This document shows, piece by piece, positions 1 to 11,354 of a stretch of 64,000 nucleotides of DNA. The number at the start of each line of letters is the position of its first letter. The stretch's first letter is position 1. Source of the stretch: Chaetoderma sp. LZ-2023a (Eukaryota; Mollusca; Caudofoveata; Chaetodermatida; Chaetodermatidae). The notes below the pieces were generated by a model. It was not told the origin of the DNA. It saw only the letters and a program-made list of their open reading frames with translations, and ran no database searches. The position numbers and the translations under genes were made by a program. The DNA lies in contig CM067373.1 in the NCBI GenBank assembly GCA_034401795.1, positions 37,607,443-37,671,442 on the forward strand, written 5' to 3'.

Positions 1-72
1 GTTCTCATATCATGTGCATCACCATCGCTCAGTGCATGTGGAGGACCCCAACGATATATGCGTAAAGTGGTC

Positions 73-1120
73 GGACGTGGCTTTAGTTAAGATTCGACAA
101 ATTGGCAACGGCTACCAGATTAAGTGCGTTGGAGATATCGCGAAGGTAGAAATCAGTGAATGACAACTCGGCATGCCATTGTGCTACAGACATCACCTCC
201 TCTAAAGACACCCTTATAAAGGGCTGATGATGCTGCTATTGCTCAGACTTGATGGGCGTTTACATGATCAATCTGCTTTCCTGTTGCGATTTTATGCGAC
301 ATCTGAATAGCAGCGACTATCCAACGAGAAATGGTATCTTTCAAGACGCGAAGATGAGGAGCTCTGAGACATAACCACAGAGATTTCGGGTCATCTCTCC
401 ACTCCTCAGTACGTTTCTTATACATTTTCAGACATCTGACAGGACACCAAGCAGAAGAGTTTGGGTCACGCCTAATTAAACTTGGCAAATTGATCGTCTG
501 TCCTGGATATTTAAGTGACTGATTCTTTGCCAGGAAACAAAGACATGGTAATAGTCTTAAACCTTCACCTGTAACAACAAAACGGTCTTGTTCGGCAGAA
601 AGCGCCTGTATTTCGCTTCTCCTTCTCGCCGAAGCTGCGGCAACCAAGAAAACTGACTTAATAGTTAACAGTTTAATATCTATAGATCTAATTGGGTCAA
701 ATGAAGCATGCCCTAAAACCTGTAGAACAAGAGATAGATTCCATGCTGGGATAGGAATTGGCTGTCTAGGTCGCAAATTGCTCATTCATTTAAAGTGTCG
801 TTCTCCACTCCTACAGTGTCCAGACTGGGAACAACTGAAGCTAATGCAGACTTATATGCTGCTAGGGTTGAAGGTACAAGTTTGTCAACGTCGTATAAAT
901 GACAGATAAAATCTGCTACGTGTTGAACAGATGCAGAAAAGGGATTAATATCTCTTCCCTTACATCACTCCGCAAATTTGTTGATTCTATAATTATGTCT
1001 TGGTGCTTGACCATCTTCTGGCTGAAGTGACAAACTTCGCTGCTTGCTCAGAAAAGCCATCCTCAATTGCTCGCTGCTTGATAACATCCATGTAGTCAAT
1101 TGGAACATCTCTGGTCTGTC
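73..1120 (-). pseudogene. DIRS-A tyrosine recombinase, inactivated
   Basis: This enzyme would join the circular DIRS cDNA to the genome by tyrosine-recombinase chemistry. The N-terminal SAM-like part is read near 1000-1115 (GFSEQAAKFVTSARR). The core runs 785-246 with the first catalytic Arg in ASARRRSEIQALS. The C-terminal part has the nucleophile region SFTDFYLRDIS near 130-165. The HxxR box reads AHQV followed by TGA at 245-243, where copy C has GHDVRG, so the catalytic Arg codon has become a stop (CGA to TGA fits one transition). A one-base shift follows near 215, and the segment 790-990 is out of frame with stops. Family assignment is strong; activity is excluded by the sequence. Confidence 0.85.
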
Positions 1121-3129
1121 GTGGAGATACAGACCTTTGTTCTGAAAAATCAGATCCCTTCTGTCTGGAAGAGAGATTGAATTGCAGACCAGAAGGTTCA
1201 GCAGATCCGTAAACCATGATCGGCCTGGCCAATGAGGGCATAACCCATGATCGGCCTGGCCAATGAGGGGCGATCAGTAGTACTTGGCATATGCCCTCTC
1301 TTATCTTTGCCAGAACTTTTGGGATGAGAATTGTTGGAGGATACGCATACACGTACATTCCCTTCCACATTATCGCCAGTGTGTCTACTGCTAGAGCTGG
1401 CGGGTCCAGGATCGGTGACGTGTATGTGACCATCTTTGCGTTTCCTTTCATAGCAAATAGATCCACATTCGGCTTGCCCCAATGTTTGAAAAGAACCTCC
1501 TCTACCGACTGGTTGAGCTGCCATTCCGTTGGAGGACAAACCGTCCTTCGACTGAGAGCATCTGCTAGGATGTTCAATCTTCCTGGAATGTGTGCTGCCC
1601 GAAGAATAATAATCCTCTCTTGGCACCACAGCAGAAGGTTGCATATCATCATGCACAACTCTGGTGATCTCGTCCCGCCTTGGCGGTTCAAATAAGATAC
1701 CACTGTGGAGTTGTCTGTCCTTAATAGGACAATCTTGTCTCGGATTAAGTTCTTGAATTTTCGAAGTGCTAATGCCACCGCTAATAATTCGAGAACATTT
1801 ATATGTTTCTGCGCATTGGTCCGATCCCATTCCCCTGACACTGACAGATCGTCCAATACTGCTCCCCAACCCGTCGTTGATGCATCTGTGAAGATGGACA
1901 TCTGCGGTTGAGGAGGTTGTAGAGGAACACCCTGCAGGCGATTCTGTTCTGATAACTACCCAAGAAGAATATCAATGGTTCTTTTACTGGAATCCTCAGT
2001 GATAACGGATCCGTTCTATGAGACCAGAATGACATTAAGTACATCTGAATTGGCCTGCGTCTGAGCACCGCATAAGGAACCACCTTCTCCAGAGACACTA
2101 GTAAACCCAGTATTCTGAGAAATTGACACCCCGTCAGATAGGCTCTTAGAGAAACTGACTCCAGTACTGCAATCAAGCTCTTGACTCTGCACTCTGCCGG
2201 AAAAGCTACACCGTCCCTGAGATTGAAAAATATTCTCAGATACACAAACTCCTGGGATGGAGTCAATTCTGCTTTTTCTAGTTTCACAATCCATCCTAGA
2301 TCCTTTAATAAGGCTAGTACTACCTGGAGATTGTTGCGCAGAATGACTGGATTCCCCGCCTTCAGCAGCAAGTCATCTATGTAAGTATGAACAGCTATGT
2401 TTCTCCTGCGAAGATAAGAAGTCATGGTGAGAACCACTTTGGTGAAGACCCTGGGGCTGTGGTCAGACCAAAAGGAAGCGCATTGAATTCCCTAACATTG
2501 TCTTGGAAGGCAAAGCGAAGGTATTTCTGAAAAGGAATTGACATTGGAATATGAAAATATGCATCCTTCAGATCTTTCGATACTGCCCACATGCCTTTTC
2601 TCAGCCCTGTCCAAACCGCTGTTACAGTTTCCATCTGAATATTTGGAGAAAGAATAAATTTGTTCAACGGTTTGAGGTTGAGAATCAGTCTCCAACCTCT
2701 GGTGCGTTTCGGAACGAGGAAAATTATCAAATAGATGCCCAGGGAGGACTGATTGCGGACTAAATGAATCACATTCTTCTGATGAAGATCTAGGATTTCT
2801 GAGCAAATGGCATCTAGACGATCGGATTCCCTTGGAACGGGAGTCCACACTGGAGTCGATGTTAACGGAACTAACGATTGACGGATGAGCCAGTCCGGTT
2901 CGTAGCCGTTTCTTAGCCAATGACAGACTAAACAATCTTGCACCTGTTCCCACTGGTTTGAGAACAGCTGAAATCTGCCTCCGACGGTAGGAATCTGCCC
3001 ACAGCTCGTGGTCAATAATGTGCGATAAGACGTTAATTCCCTTGGGTGAAGATTCTCGACTCCCTGCATTCCTGGCACCACGGGAACGGGTCTCAACGGA
3101 AACCCGTCAGGAGCGCCCCCCACGGCCAC
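1000..3129 (-). pseudogene. DIRS-A reverse transcriptase / RNase H, frameshifted
   Basis: This polyprotein copies the element RNA into DNA. The RT part starts around 3129 and carries motif A as KDLKDAYFHIP and the active site as HTYIDDLLLKAG at about 2372-2383. The RNase H part (about 1901-1550) shows TDASTTGWGAV, NVLELLAVALALR, RTDNSTVVSYLNRQGG and LNILADALSR. A connector GKPNVDLFA...PPTILIPKVL follows, as in other DIRS polyproteins. RT and RNase H are now in different frames, with breaks near 2440-2420 and 2020-1900, so no complete protein can be made. A 31-bp tandem duplication at about 1215-1277 shifts the reading frame from RNase H into the recombinase frame. Confidence 0.85.
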
Positions 3130-5030
3130 CTCGTGGCTTCTTGGAATGACGGCCCGGGACCGCCGCCACGGCTATCCTTACGGTAGCCGCCGCGACCCGA
3201 GCCGCCACCCTTACTATCATCTTCATACGGCCTCTTGTATGAAGATGAACAGACAGGTCCTTGAGAACCGGATGCCCGATGGGCATCACAGCCAGAAGGA
3301 TGGAAGGGCGATCTTTGGCACTGCCTCTGCTGCTCCTGTCGGTGCTGCTTGTAGGACTGATGCGGCGGAGTTCTTTTCGTCGACTTTCACGACTTGCCGA
3401 CAACCTCCTGCTCTGCCACCATAGACGCAACTTTGGAGATGGGTTGTCATGCCGAGCCACCAAACAAGCCCGGACCAATGAAAGGCGCGGAAGATAACGC
3501 AGCCATCATCTCTGGCCCTGGTTCTACACAATTGAGAACCATTCTCCTCCGCTCCACCAATGATCGAGTGCTCACCCTGGCCAGGCAATCCTGGGACAAG
3601 CGCATGGTGTCCCGGACAACCCCGGGAGCAGCCTCTGGCACTTCCCCACCTTACGCCATGCAGGTCAGCATACCCTACAGGACGGTGCATCTGTGCGAGA
3701 GAGCAGCCATAGCCGCTCTCACCGCATCCTCAATGAGAGTTAACTCATTGAAGGGATCCTTGTTAGCCTGGGACACCAAGGGTCGTGAACGACCCTTGGC
3801 TTTCCTAGCTAACAGCCTATTCAGCGTTTCTCTTTCCCTGACTGAAAGTCGAGGAACATGCGCATACTGGTGGTAGGCCTGCTCCAGAAAGCGGACCCTA
3901 CTCCTTATCCACTTAGTGGCCTTGGGCAAAGAATACTCTGGCTGAACCAGACGGTACGCCGCGAATTCCAACATGTCAGAAGTCTGAGTGTCCCAGGGCA
4001 GTCGGTATGGCCGAAGAGCCACTCGAGAGAGCGCAAGCCGCATGCTCTGACATCCGCTCCATCACTGGATTGTGCTGAGATCCCATAGCCGGTGTCAACC
4101 CGAGATGGTCGGACATCCAGCCAAGAACCTGCACCCATTCAGCTTCAGTGCAAAAAGATGATTCGTCCATCAATGGACTACCATTCACATCTTCCTTCTC
4201 TCTTGGATGAAAAGGCCACCGACGATCCATGCTGAGAACCATGGACCAAAGCGGGTCCGCGCCTCGACTACTTGCAGCTCCAGTATCTAGCGAATCGCCA
4301 GACACAGAATCACCGCAATCCATCGGCTCCAGCTCGGGAGCCGGGACTATGGCCACTACTATGGCAGGAGATGGGACTCCAACAGGAGCCATCATAACTG
4401 CATCCGCCATGCCGATGGGAGCCGTATAACACAGCTCTGACGGCACTCCAGACCGAGCGAAGTCCGGGTGAAAAATGCCTGATAGAATGTCGACATCTCC
4501 ACCCAGTTGACAAACCCGTACAAAACACGTGGATGATCCACGGGAAGTACCAGAATCTGTTACCTGTGAAAGCTCCGGCATGCCAGTCTTCCATCAGGAG
4601 GATATCTTCTTCCTCTGCTGTCGGCTCTTGAGCCAAATCAAGAGGAAGGACAGGTGCATATCCCTCCGCAGAACTAGCCAGACCACCGATAGGTTATCCT
4701 GCAACAGCCTGCATCGACGGGACCATGGACTGAAAGGACTCAAACATCGCCTTGAATTGGGCCACCCAAACACCCAAGGCTGAGTCCATTCGCTCATTCA
4801 CGCACTCTTCCAGACCTTTGACTGACGCCTGATCCACTTTGGCCGCCTTGTCCCTCACATTTTCTCCAAACGCGCACGCCGATCGCGATCAAATTCCTCC
4901 ACCAACTCCGATGACCACTTCGCGCATATATCGCAAGCGCTTCCAACTTTGCACTTTGCGCAGGCAACACAGTGATGTCCCGAGAACTTCCGCTTCATGA
5001 AGCGGTTACAGCGCAAGCAAAGCATATCAG
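3110..5030 (-). pseudogene. DIRS-A ORF1 (gag-like), broken
   Basis: This is the ORF1 of the element, presumed to be the RNA-binding structural protein. The N-terminal segment near 5010-4900 has a Cys/His cluster (CLRC...HHCVACAKC...CDICAKW) shared with copies B and C. A long Pro/Ala/Ser-rich middle follows, then a conserved segment ERETLNRLLARKAKGRSRP...DAVRAAMAALSHRC (about 3870-3680) and QDCLARVSTRSLVERRRMV (about 3600-3540). The frames used are scattered over three registers, so it is a pseudogene. Copy B has the same protein in one longer frame but lacks about 670 bp of it. The function is inferred from position and family. Confidence 0.7.
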
Positions 5031-5386
5031 GTGGGGGCCTTGCCTTGCCCCTTCACCTTCTGTGAACACAGAATAAGAATTAAAATGATGCACATGATAA
5101 TATGATGATGAGCAACACGCACAGTTTACTTGATTGTAATTTAAAATTATTTAAAAAACATTAACTTTCTCTCAAATTAATGATAACCAAGTTCAGGCAG
5201 GAAATATTAGAAAATTTTTAGAGTGAAAATTTAATAACCACGACTTGGTAATTAACTAACGTTAAAATAGCCAAGAAAATAAGACCGATCGCTACAAACA
5301 CCCTCGACAGTGAAGCGAGAGCTAATGATCGGCTTAAAACAGAGTTCATAGACACGCCAAGCCAAAACAAAACGTTAATCATGGGC

Positions 5387-5421
5387 GCCGCCATCTTGGC
5401 TACGGGCGCATCCATCTTGGA
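5387..5421 (-). promoter_or_regulatory. Two CCAAGATGG (YY1-like) motifs in the DIRS-A leader
   Basis: The leader between the left terminal repeat and ORF1 has two CCATCTTGG words on the plus strand (CCAAGATGG on the element strand) at 5391-5399 and 5412-5420, the first within GCCGCCATCTTGGC. This matches the core of the YY1 site known in the 5' end of mammalian LINE-1. Copy B keeps both at about 24168-24200. A regulatory role is inference only. Confidence 0.35.
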
Positions 5422-5721
5422 AGGAACCGAGTTGCAAGAGAAATTAACTGAGTACCCGGATAAGATTAAAACGTTAACGAGTAACGGAGCGACTCCAACA
5501 ATGGCTACCATTTTAAAACAATGTGCCAATTTATGGAAATTTCAAACAGTCATTACGGCACGAATGTATTAATTCTAGATTGATACAACCTGCCCCTGTG
5601 ATGATTTTCCTTTCCCTTCCATAATGCCAGCAATCAAATCGTGTGTAGAATTCTCAAAACGCAAAAATTCTAGCTAAATTACGACTCAGAAAAAGGTGAC
5701 TGTAAAGTCGAGCAAAATAAA

Positions 5722-5893
5722 CGAATCTGACTGTGATTGGGAATTGACCCGGTACCTGGGGCTATGGTAATTCCCAGATACAGTATGGGCAAGACCATGG
5801 AGAGTGTGGAGTTTTTAATTGTTTATTTTGAGCTAGACTAGATAATAGACATTATCATAATAGTACATCTGGTAAGAATTATTCGAAGTAGAA
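5722..5893 (-). repeat. DIRS-A left inverted terminal repeat
   Basis: This stretch matches the left terminal repeat of copy B (24491-24667) and, inverted, the right repeat of copy B (20271-20440). It contains the shared words GACTGTGATTGGGAAT, GGTACCTGGGGCTATGG and TAGACTAGATAATAGAC, and ends in TTATTCGAAGTAGAA. It marks the upstream end of the element relative to its transcription. Confidence 0.8.
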
Positions 5894-6104
5894 ATTCAAA
5901 TCACTAAGTCGAGGCATCCCCCATTTCAAGTAGGGCTCACCAATAAATCACAAACCAATCACAATCTTTTCTGCTAGAAAATAGATTTCTGCTGGTGTAA
6001 GAGTTTGTGTTCACTATCCATCTGCTGTGTTCATTTTTTAAATACTGGGTTATCTAGTCTAATATACGTGTTAATGAACTCATTGTTTGTCCAGGTTAAC
6101 TCAC

Positions 6105-6328
6105 CTCTCTTTGCTAATCTGTATCCGTTTACATCGTCGCACTGTGACTGATATCTCCTGTAAAAGGTCACAGCCTTTGACATTCTCCAGCTTTGGACGT
6201 GATGGCCGTGGTGAGAGTGAGTCGATCAGAGATTTGATACTCTTACTCTTGTTAAGCAGGCTGCTACTACTACTAGATTTGCCAGCACTAGATTGAAAGC
6301 TACCGGGTACAGGTAATTCAGCACCATC
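6105..6328 (-). CDS. BIRC6: BIRC6 exon with GCDLLQE block (last visible exon)
   Basis: This 224-nt exon encodes about 75 residues beginning DGAELPVPGSF and ending ISKER. The segment NVKGCDLLQEISVTVRR followed by ISKER matches the human BIRC6 stretch LRGCDLLQEVSVTIRR...ISKER very closely. A Ser-rich linker precedes it. The exon starts in phase 0, as required by the upstream exon (10537-11128), and ends with two bases of a codon before GTGAGT. The 3' splice site is unusual: the AG lies directly after a TTA/TTG-type microsatellite that acts as the pyrimidine-rich tract. Downstream exons are not in the window; the intron is occupied by DIRS copy A. Confidence 0.9.
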
Positions 6329-6393
6329 CTTAATAATAATAATATTAATAATAATAATAATAATAGTAGTAGTAGTAACAATAATAACAAGGA
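6329..6393. repeat. AAT/AGT trinucleotide microsatellite at a splice acceptor
   Basis: TAA/TAG/AAC triplets fill about 60 bp directly upstream (minus sense) of the BIRC6 exon start. On the transcribed strand it reads as TTA/TTG/CTA repeats, T-rich enough to serve as polypyrimidine tract. Confidence 0.85.
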
Positions 6394-6605
6394 CAAGCTC
6401 CCACGCCAGATTTGTAAATGATCCCTTCAATAGAACTCGAGTTATCATCCAGAAACGCAATACTACATAATTAATTAGGTCACAGTGGCCTTGACCTTTG
6501 ACCGTTTGATGCCAGAATCGATAGGTTCATCGGACCAGCAAGGACAAGCTCCCACGCCGGACTGGTAACGATCTCTTCAATAGAACTCACGCTATCATCC
6601 GGAAA
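6388..6605. repeat. Pair of ~67-bp direct repeats
   Basis: 6388-6454 and 6539-6605 share CAAGGACAAGCTCCCACGCC and a downstream CTTCAATAGAACTC...TATCATCC. The intervening 85 bp is unrelated. This may be a remnant of a tandem duplication or two copies of a short repeat; I do not recognise the family. Confidence 0.7.
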
Positions 6606-6707
6606 TGTAAGCCTGAATGGATGAACAGATGGACAAAGCAAATGATACATAGCCCCACCCAAACCCCATATATTTATATGGGGGGGGGGGCATAAGAATA
6701 ATAATAA

Positions 6708-8882
6708 CAAGAGGTCCAATGGGCCTGTGTCGCTCACCTGGAGCACTGTGCATTTTTGTGTTTTTGTGTTTGTGGACATTTTTCAAGTCCAATATGGCCG
6801 CCAAACACGCTACATTTTGATTGTTTCTGACTAAGTGCCTAATCATATCTCCAAAATTTCGGCTCAATCCGCTCAGTGGTTCTGGAGTTGTTTTGGCAAA
6901 AAATAGGTTATCCAAGATGGCCGCCAAACCATTTGGCCAATTAAGTTCCCTTGAACAAACTTGGTGCAGCTCTTGTCCTAGATGATATTTCATGCGTTTT
7001 GAATTGACCCCCCAAGCGGTTTTGGAGAAGATCTTTAAAGACATTTCTAAAAATCAACCAAAATCCAAGATGTCGCGAAAATACATTTTAAATTTCCAAT
7101 TGCTTGAGTATGGGAGATTTTGGCTGTTAAATGATCCGCTAACCGTTTATCCAACCGTCTTGAAAATGGTAAATTTGAAATCACAATACGCATAAACATA
7201 CATAAAACCAATTTCTGCCTCAAAATCAATCAAATAAAAAAATCCAATATGGCCACCAAACACGCTATATATTGATAGGCCCATAGCGGCCAGTTTTTTT
7301 GACGGATCAACTTCTCTTGAACAAACTTTAATGGCCCTTCGTCCCTAATCATAAATCACAAATTTCTGCCTGATCGCTTCATCGGTTCTGGGGACGTTGT
7401 TTTTGTGTAAACAAGGTCATCCAAGATGGCCTCTGAACCATTTGGTCAATCAAGTTCCCTTGCACAAACTTGAGTGAGCTCTTGCCCTAGATCATATTAC
7501 ATGAGGTCTGAATTGATCCCTCAAACAGGCTTAAAGAAGATTTTTAAAGAGTTTTCTAAAAATTGGCCAAAATCTAAGATGGCCATCTATGGCATAAGGA
7601 TGCTTCCTGCCAAATATAATTCAAATCGGCCCAGTAGTTCTCGACAAGACATTTTAAATTTCCCATTGCTTTAGTATGGGAGCTTTTGGCAGGAAAATGA
7701 TCCAAGATCGCTGCCAAACCGTTTATCCAACAGTTTCGAAAATTGCAAATTTGAGATCAGAATACTCAAAAACCTATATAAAACGAATTTCGGCCTCAAA
7801 ATCCATCAAATAAAAAAATCCAATATGGCTGACAAACACACACTATATTTTGATTGGGTCCACCGCAGCCGTGTTTTTTGAGGAATCAACTTCTCTTGAA
7901 CAAATATTAATCGCCCTTAGTTGCTAATTATATATCACAAATTTCGTCCTGATCGCTTCAGCAGTTCTGGGGAAGTCATTTTTGTGAAAACTATGTCATC
8001 CACGATGGCCGCTGAACCATTTGGTCAATCAAGTTCCCTTGAACAAACTTGATTTAGCGCTTACCCTAAATCATGTCGTAAGTTCTGAATCGATCCCTCA
8101 AACGGTTTGTGAGATTTCTAGACATTTCTAAAAATTGGCCGAAATCCAAGATGGTCGCCGGCCAAATTGGCCTGGTAGTTTGCGAGATATTTTAAATTTC
8201 CCATTGCATTAATTTTGGCAGGAAAATGATCCAAGATGGCCGCCAAACCGTTTATCCGACAGTTTCGAAAATTGCAAATTTGAGATCAGAATAGCCAAAA
8301 ACCTACATAAAACCAATTTCAGTCTTAAAATCCATCAAATAAAAAAATCCAATATGGCCGCCAAACATGCTATATTTTGATTTGCCCACTGTGGCCATGT
8401 TTTTTGACGGATCAACTTCTCTTGAACAAAGTGTACTGGCCCTTAGTCCCTAATCATATTTGCCAAATTTCAGCCTGATCCCTTCAGGGGTTCTGGAGAA
8501 GTTATTTTCGCTAAAACTAGGTCAACTAAGATGGCTGCTGAACTATTTGACCAATTAAGTTCCCTTGAACAAAGTTGGTTGAGCTCTTGCCCTAGATCAT
8601 ATTTCATGAGGTTTCCTTCAATCCCTCAAGCGGTTTCGGAGAAGATTTTTAAAGACGTTTCTAAAAATCGGCCAAAATCCAAGATGGCCACCTGTCTAAT
8701 TGACCGATCAGCTTCTTTTGAACAAACTTGGATCCCTATGCCCTAAGGATGCTTCCTGCCAAATATAACTGAAATTGGCCTAGTGGTTCTTGAGAAGTCA
8801 TTTAAAGGAAAAGTTGATGGATGGACGGACGACGGACAGTCGCCACGACATAAGCTCACTTGGCCTTGCAGGCCAGGTGAGC

Positions 8883-8884
<2 letters not shown>
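6708..8884. mobile_element. R-family modular repeat, four internal units
   Basis: It begins AACAAGAGGTCCAATGGGCC followed by TCGCTCACCTGGAGCAC and ends CACTTGGCC...AGGCCAGGTGAGCTAA, so the two ends are short imperfect inverted repeats (CACCTGG / CCAGGTGAGC). Inside, a unit that contains TTCCCTTGAACAAACTTGG, CTTGCCCTAGAT and AGACATTTCTAAAAAT recurs starting near 6905, 7424, 8006 and 8527, a spacing of about 520-580 bp. No coding capacity is visible. Other copies are at 29814-31500 and, reduced to the ends only, at 24743-24817. This is a non-autonomous element of unknown class. Confidence 0.75.

Positions 8885-8934
<50 letters not shown>
8881..8934. repeat. AAT trinucleotide microsatellite
   Basis: About 17 consecutive ATA/AAT triplets directly follow the GAGCTAATAAT end of the R-family copy, suggesting the array grew from the element terminus. 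Confidence 0.9.
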
Positions 8935-8936
<2 letters not shown>

Positions 8937-10536
8937 AGTACAGCTCGCAACCAACTTTACATTATTCGCGTAAATTTTGTGGCTAGAACTCGCTGAAATT
9001 TGCCACACGGCCAAAAAACAATTTCACAATGGCGCGCATAGGTTTTGCTGGAGCGAAAACGGGTTCGTGTTAGTCTAAAAATGCGCTTACAAGTATGGAA
9101 AATCATACATTTTAAAAGCGGGCCAGTAAATATGCTTCACAAGTTATGATTTTAGTAAAATGTTATGTTTTGGCGGGCCATAATGAGCCCATTTAATGAT
9201 ATACATATGTACGTACGTACCCTAGTAAATGTGCATGTACCGATATAACAAATTTAAAGTCAAAAGCTGACTCGACACATTTTTTATAATGCACCATTCT
9301 CGCTACAAATGGCGCAAAATGTTAATTCCGGGAAATATTTCAGCTGTTTATGGCATTCACTGATGGTCCAATTTAAGGACGCGCAAAAACATTTGAGTGG
9401 CGGGACATTTTTTTTCATTTCCTGTTTACGTCAGCTTCGTTGACGCATATTTACCAAATTACACACGAAATGTTTTTGTCTAGCTCGACCAAAAATAAAA
9501 AAGCGCCGATCGACGCGTTTGCGATCAAATATTTGGGCTCGCTTATGTTTTTGTTCCAGGGCTTTTAATGTGAAGTTGGTTTCAGGCAGTGCTGTAATTT
9601 AATCTTATGTACTTTTACTGGAAACAAAGTATTAACATGAGCGAACATGAAGATTTCACAGAAATATAATGTCAGATAAATAGAGGGATTCATTGCAAGC
9701 TAAGCTTCGCTCACCTTTTATGTATGTAGGAATCAAATTGATACTTAGAAATTTGAATTCCAAGGTAAAATGTCGAATATATTGAAACTAATCTGACAGG
9801 GGGCTCTTGCCGGTTATGCCAAAATATTCAACAGAATGTTTAAATCATAAATTCATCAAAGACATGTATACACTTTGTACACTAGTGACACACTTTAATT
9901 TTCGTGACAGAGCAATACGTCATTATGACTGTGTCATCAACTACCTAGTGATGTCATTAGCTAATTGAGTAGAGCAGATTCCTCCATTATGGTGACAAGG
10001 TAGTCATGTCCAGCATAGAGTGAATTAAAGCAGACTTTTTAGAGGTACAATCGAGCATACTCGATCCCAAGGACAGCATAGTATAGAAAGAGACCAGATC
10101 TGTAACACACTTTATTTCTCTGAGGAGATAACTCTCGCAAATAATGACAGATTTTTGTTGAAGTGCAATATCTTGTCACAAGGTACTTAAGAAAGGAAAC
10201 AATTTGAAACTAATACATGCAGGTTTTCTAGGGTTACGCTTCAGAAAGTAGATTTTCGGCATGATAAACCTGATGAATGTGGATGGCTTTTGGCTACAAG
10301 GTAATCACAAGCAAGAGCTTATCATAAGGCATTGCTTGATGTGTTAAATTTTACACACAATCAGGCTACAGAAAGGAATAAGACAGGATGGAAAATAACT
10401 CTTATTCCCTATCGATGGTGTCATGGAACAATAAATGCCAAATACTGATTGCTTTTGTCAAAATCCTGTACATAAATGATGCGAATTGTGCATATTCCTA
10501 GAATACTACATATTATCATGAATAGCATAACATTAC
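8935..10536 (-). other. BIRC6 intron, nothing recognised
   Basis: No conserved coding segment was recognised on either strand. The sequence is AT-rich, with a short stretch (about 10085-10240) resembling the GATAACTCTCGCAAAT repeat seen again at 25980-26100 and 35300-35560. Confidence 0.5.
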
Positions 10537-11128
10537 CTTAGCTTCAGAATCTGTTCCCTGTGTTGTTCCATCATTCATGGCTTTGATATGAATGAGGAAT
10601 GAACGGACTTTATTACATAGAAGCTGACTACTGGTCAAAGACAGAAGACCAGATGTTCTGGACAGATCTATACAGGACGCTAAATTAACCGGAGCACAGA
10701 GTACTTCTGCATTATGGGCCTGCAAAAAGTTAGGATCCAGCGAAACTGAGGGTGGGCTACAATCCTGTTCCATTGCTGCGATTCCATGTTCCAGGCGTTC
10801 CAGATCATCCATTTCAGTCATATCATCAGTAGTACCTGTAAGCATTGTCTCACTCGTCTCTAAACCGACAGAACTGCTCGGGCTTGCAGACACAGGCTTC
10901 ATGTTAAAATCTATTGTTTGATCAACAGGGCAGCCAGTGCTGTGCTGTACTTTTGTCATAAATGGACTGCTAGTTTTTCCCAGACTGCCGAGGTTCTGCT
11001 TGAGCAGCGTGATTTGGATATGCGGGGGATTAATGACGAGTGGATGTAGTGTGAACTTGATATCAACATGGCCAATGTAACATGGACGTGGCAGAACTAA
11101 CTCAAATAGATGCTCATCCCAGGTAGAA
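10537..11128 (-). CDS. BIRC6: BIRC6 exon: WDEHLFELVLP segment
   Basis: This 592-nt exon starts with one base completing an AGT codon, then reads STWDEHLFELVLPRPCYIGH and VDIKFTLHPLV...PPHIQITLLKQN. It ends with LCAPVNLASCIDLS, GLLSLTSSQLL and RSFLIHIKAMN. Human BIRC6 has the same order (SWDEHVFELVLP, GHVDFKFVL, IPQIQVTLLKN, ILCGPVWLASGLDLSG, RSFLIHVKAVN). This is a galectin-like/beta-sandwich region of the scaffold in published structures, as I recall. The middle, with acidic and Ser/Thr-rich sequence, is lineage-specific. Donor AAG/GTAATG leaves phase 0, matching the next exon at 6328. The open frame extends upstream into the intron, which is not coding. Confidence 0.93.
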
Positions 11129-11354
11129 CTGCAAAGCAAAACAACTTCATTAGAAGGTAAATACACATGAATTGATACATAATTAAGCGCTATGGCACAT
11201 TTGGATGAAGTCTGTGAAAAATACATTGGTGCTCAATTTTAGAACTGAGGGTTCTAAAACATCACAGAAATCATGTTTTCATCAATATTTTTTTCAGGAA
11301 TGGAGCCATTAGTCAATGGGTGATTGCTTTTCTAATCTGTACTATTCAAGAATT

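Larger units (their letters stand above)
1..5893 (-). mobile_element. DIRS-type retrotransposon, copy A (cut by window edge)
   Basis: Read on the minus strand, the element starts at its left inverted terminal repeat (near 5893). It then has a leader, a Cys-rich gag-like ORF1, a reverse transcriptase plus RNase H, and a tyrosine recombinase whose C-terminus is near position 75. The right terminal repeat and internal complementary region would lie left of position 1. The order gag, RT-RH, tyrosine recombinase, without protease or DDE integrase, is diagnostic of the DIRS order. It is very similar to copy B over its whole length. It sits in the BIRC6 intron just 211 bp after the exon ending at 6105, in the same orientation as the gene. 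Several frameshifts and stops make it a dead copy. Confidence 0.9.

Noticed and set aside
1291-1695. Plus-strand 134-codon frame
   Set aside because: Antisense to the RNase H connector of DIRS-A; no independent support.
1-5893. Possible LTR retrotransposon or endogenous pararetrovirus (RT plus RNase H)
   Set aside because: No protease, no DDE integrase and no LTRs. A tyrosine recombinase and inverted repeats plus an ICR (in B and C) identify DIRS.
10516-10536. Extension of the open frame past the 10537 donor
   Set aside because: AAG/GTAATG is a good donor and the next exon (6328) continues in phase 0 with conserved sequence.
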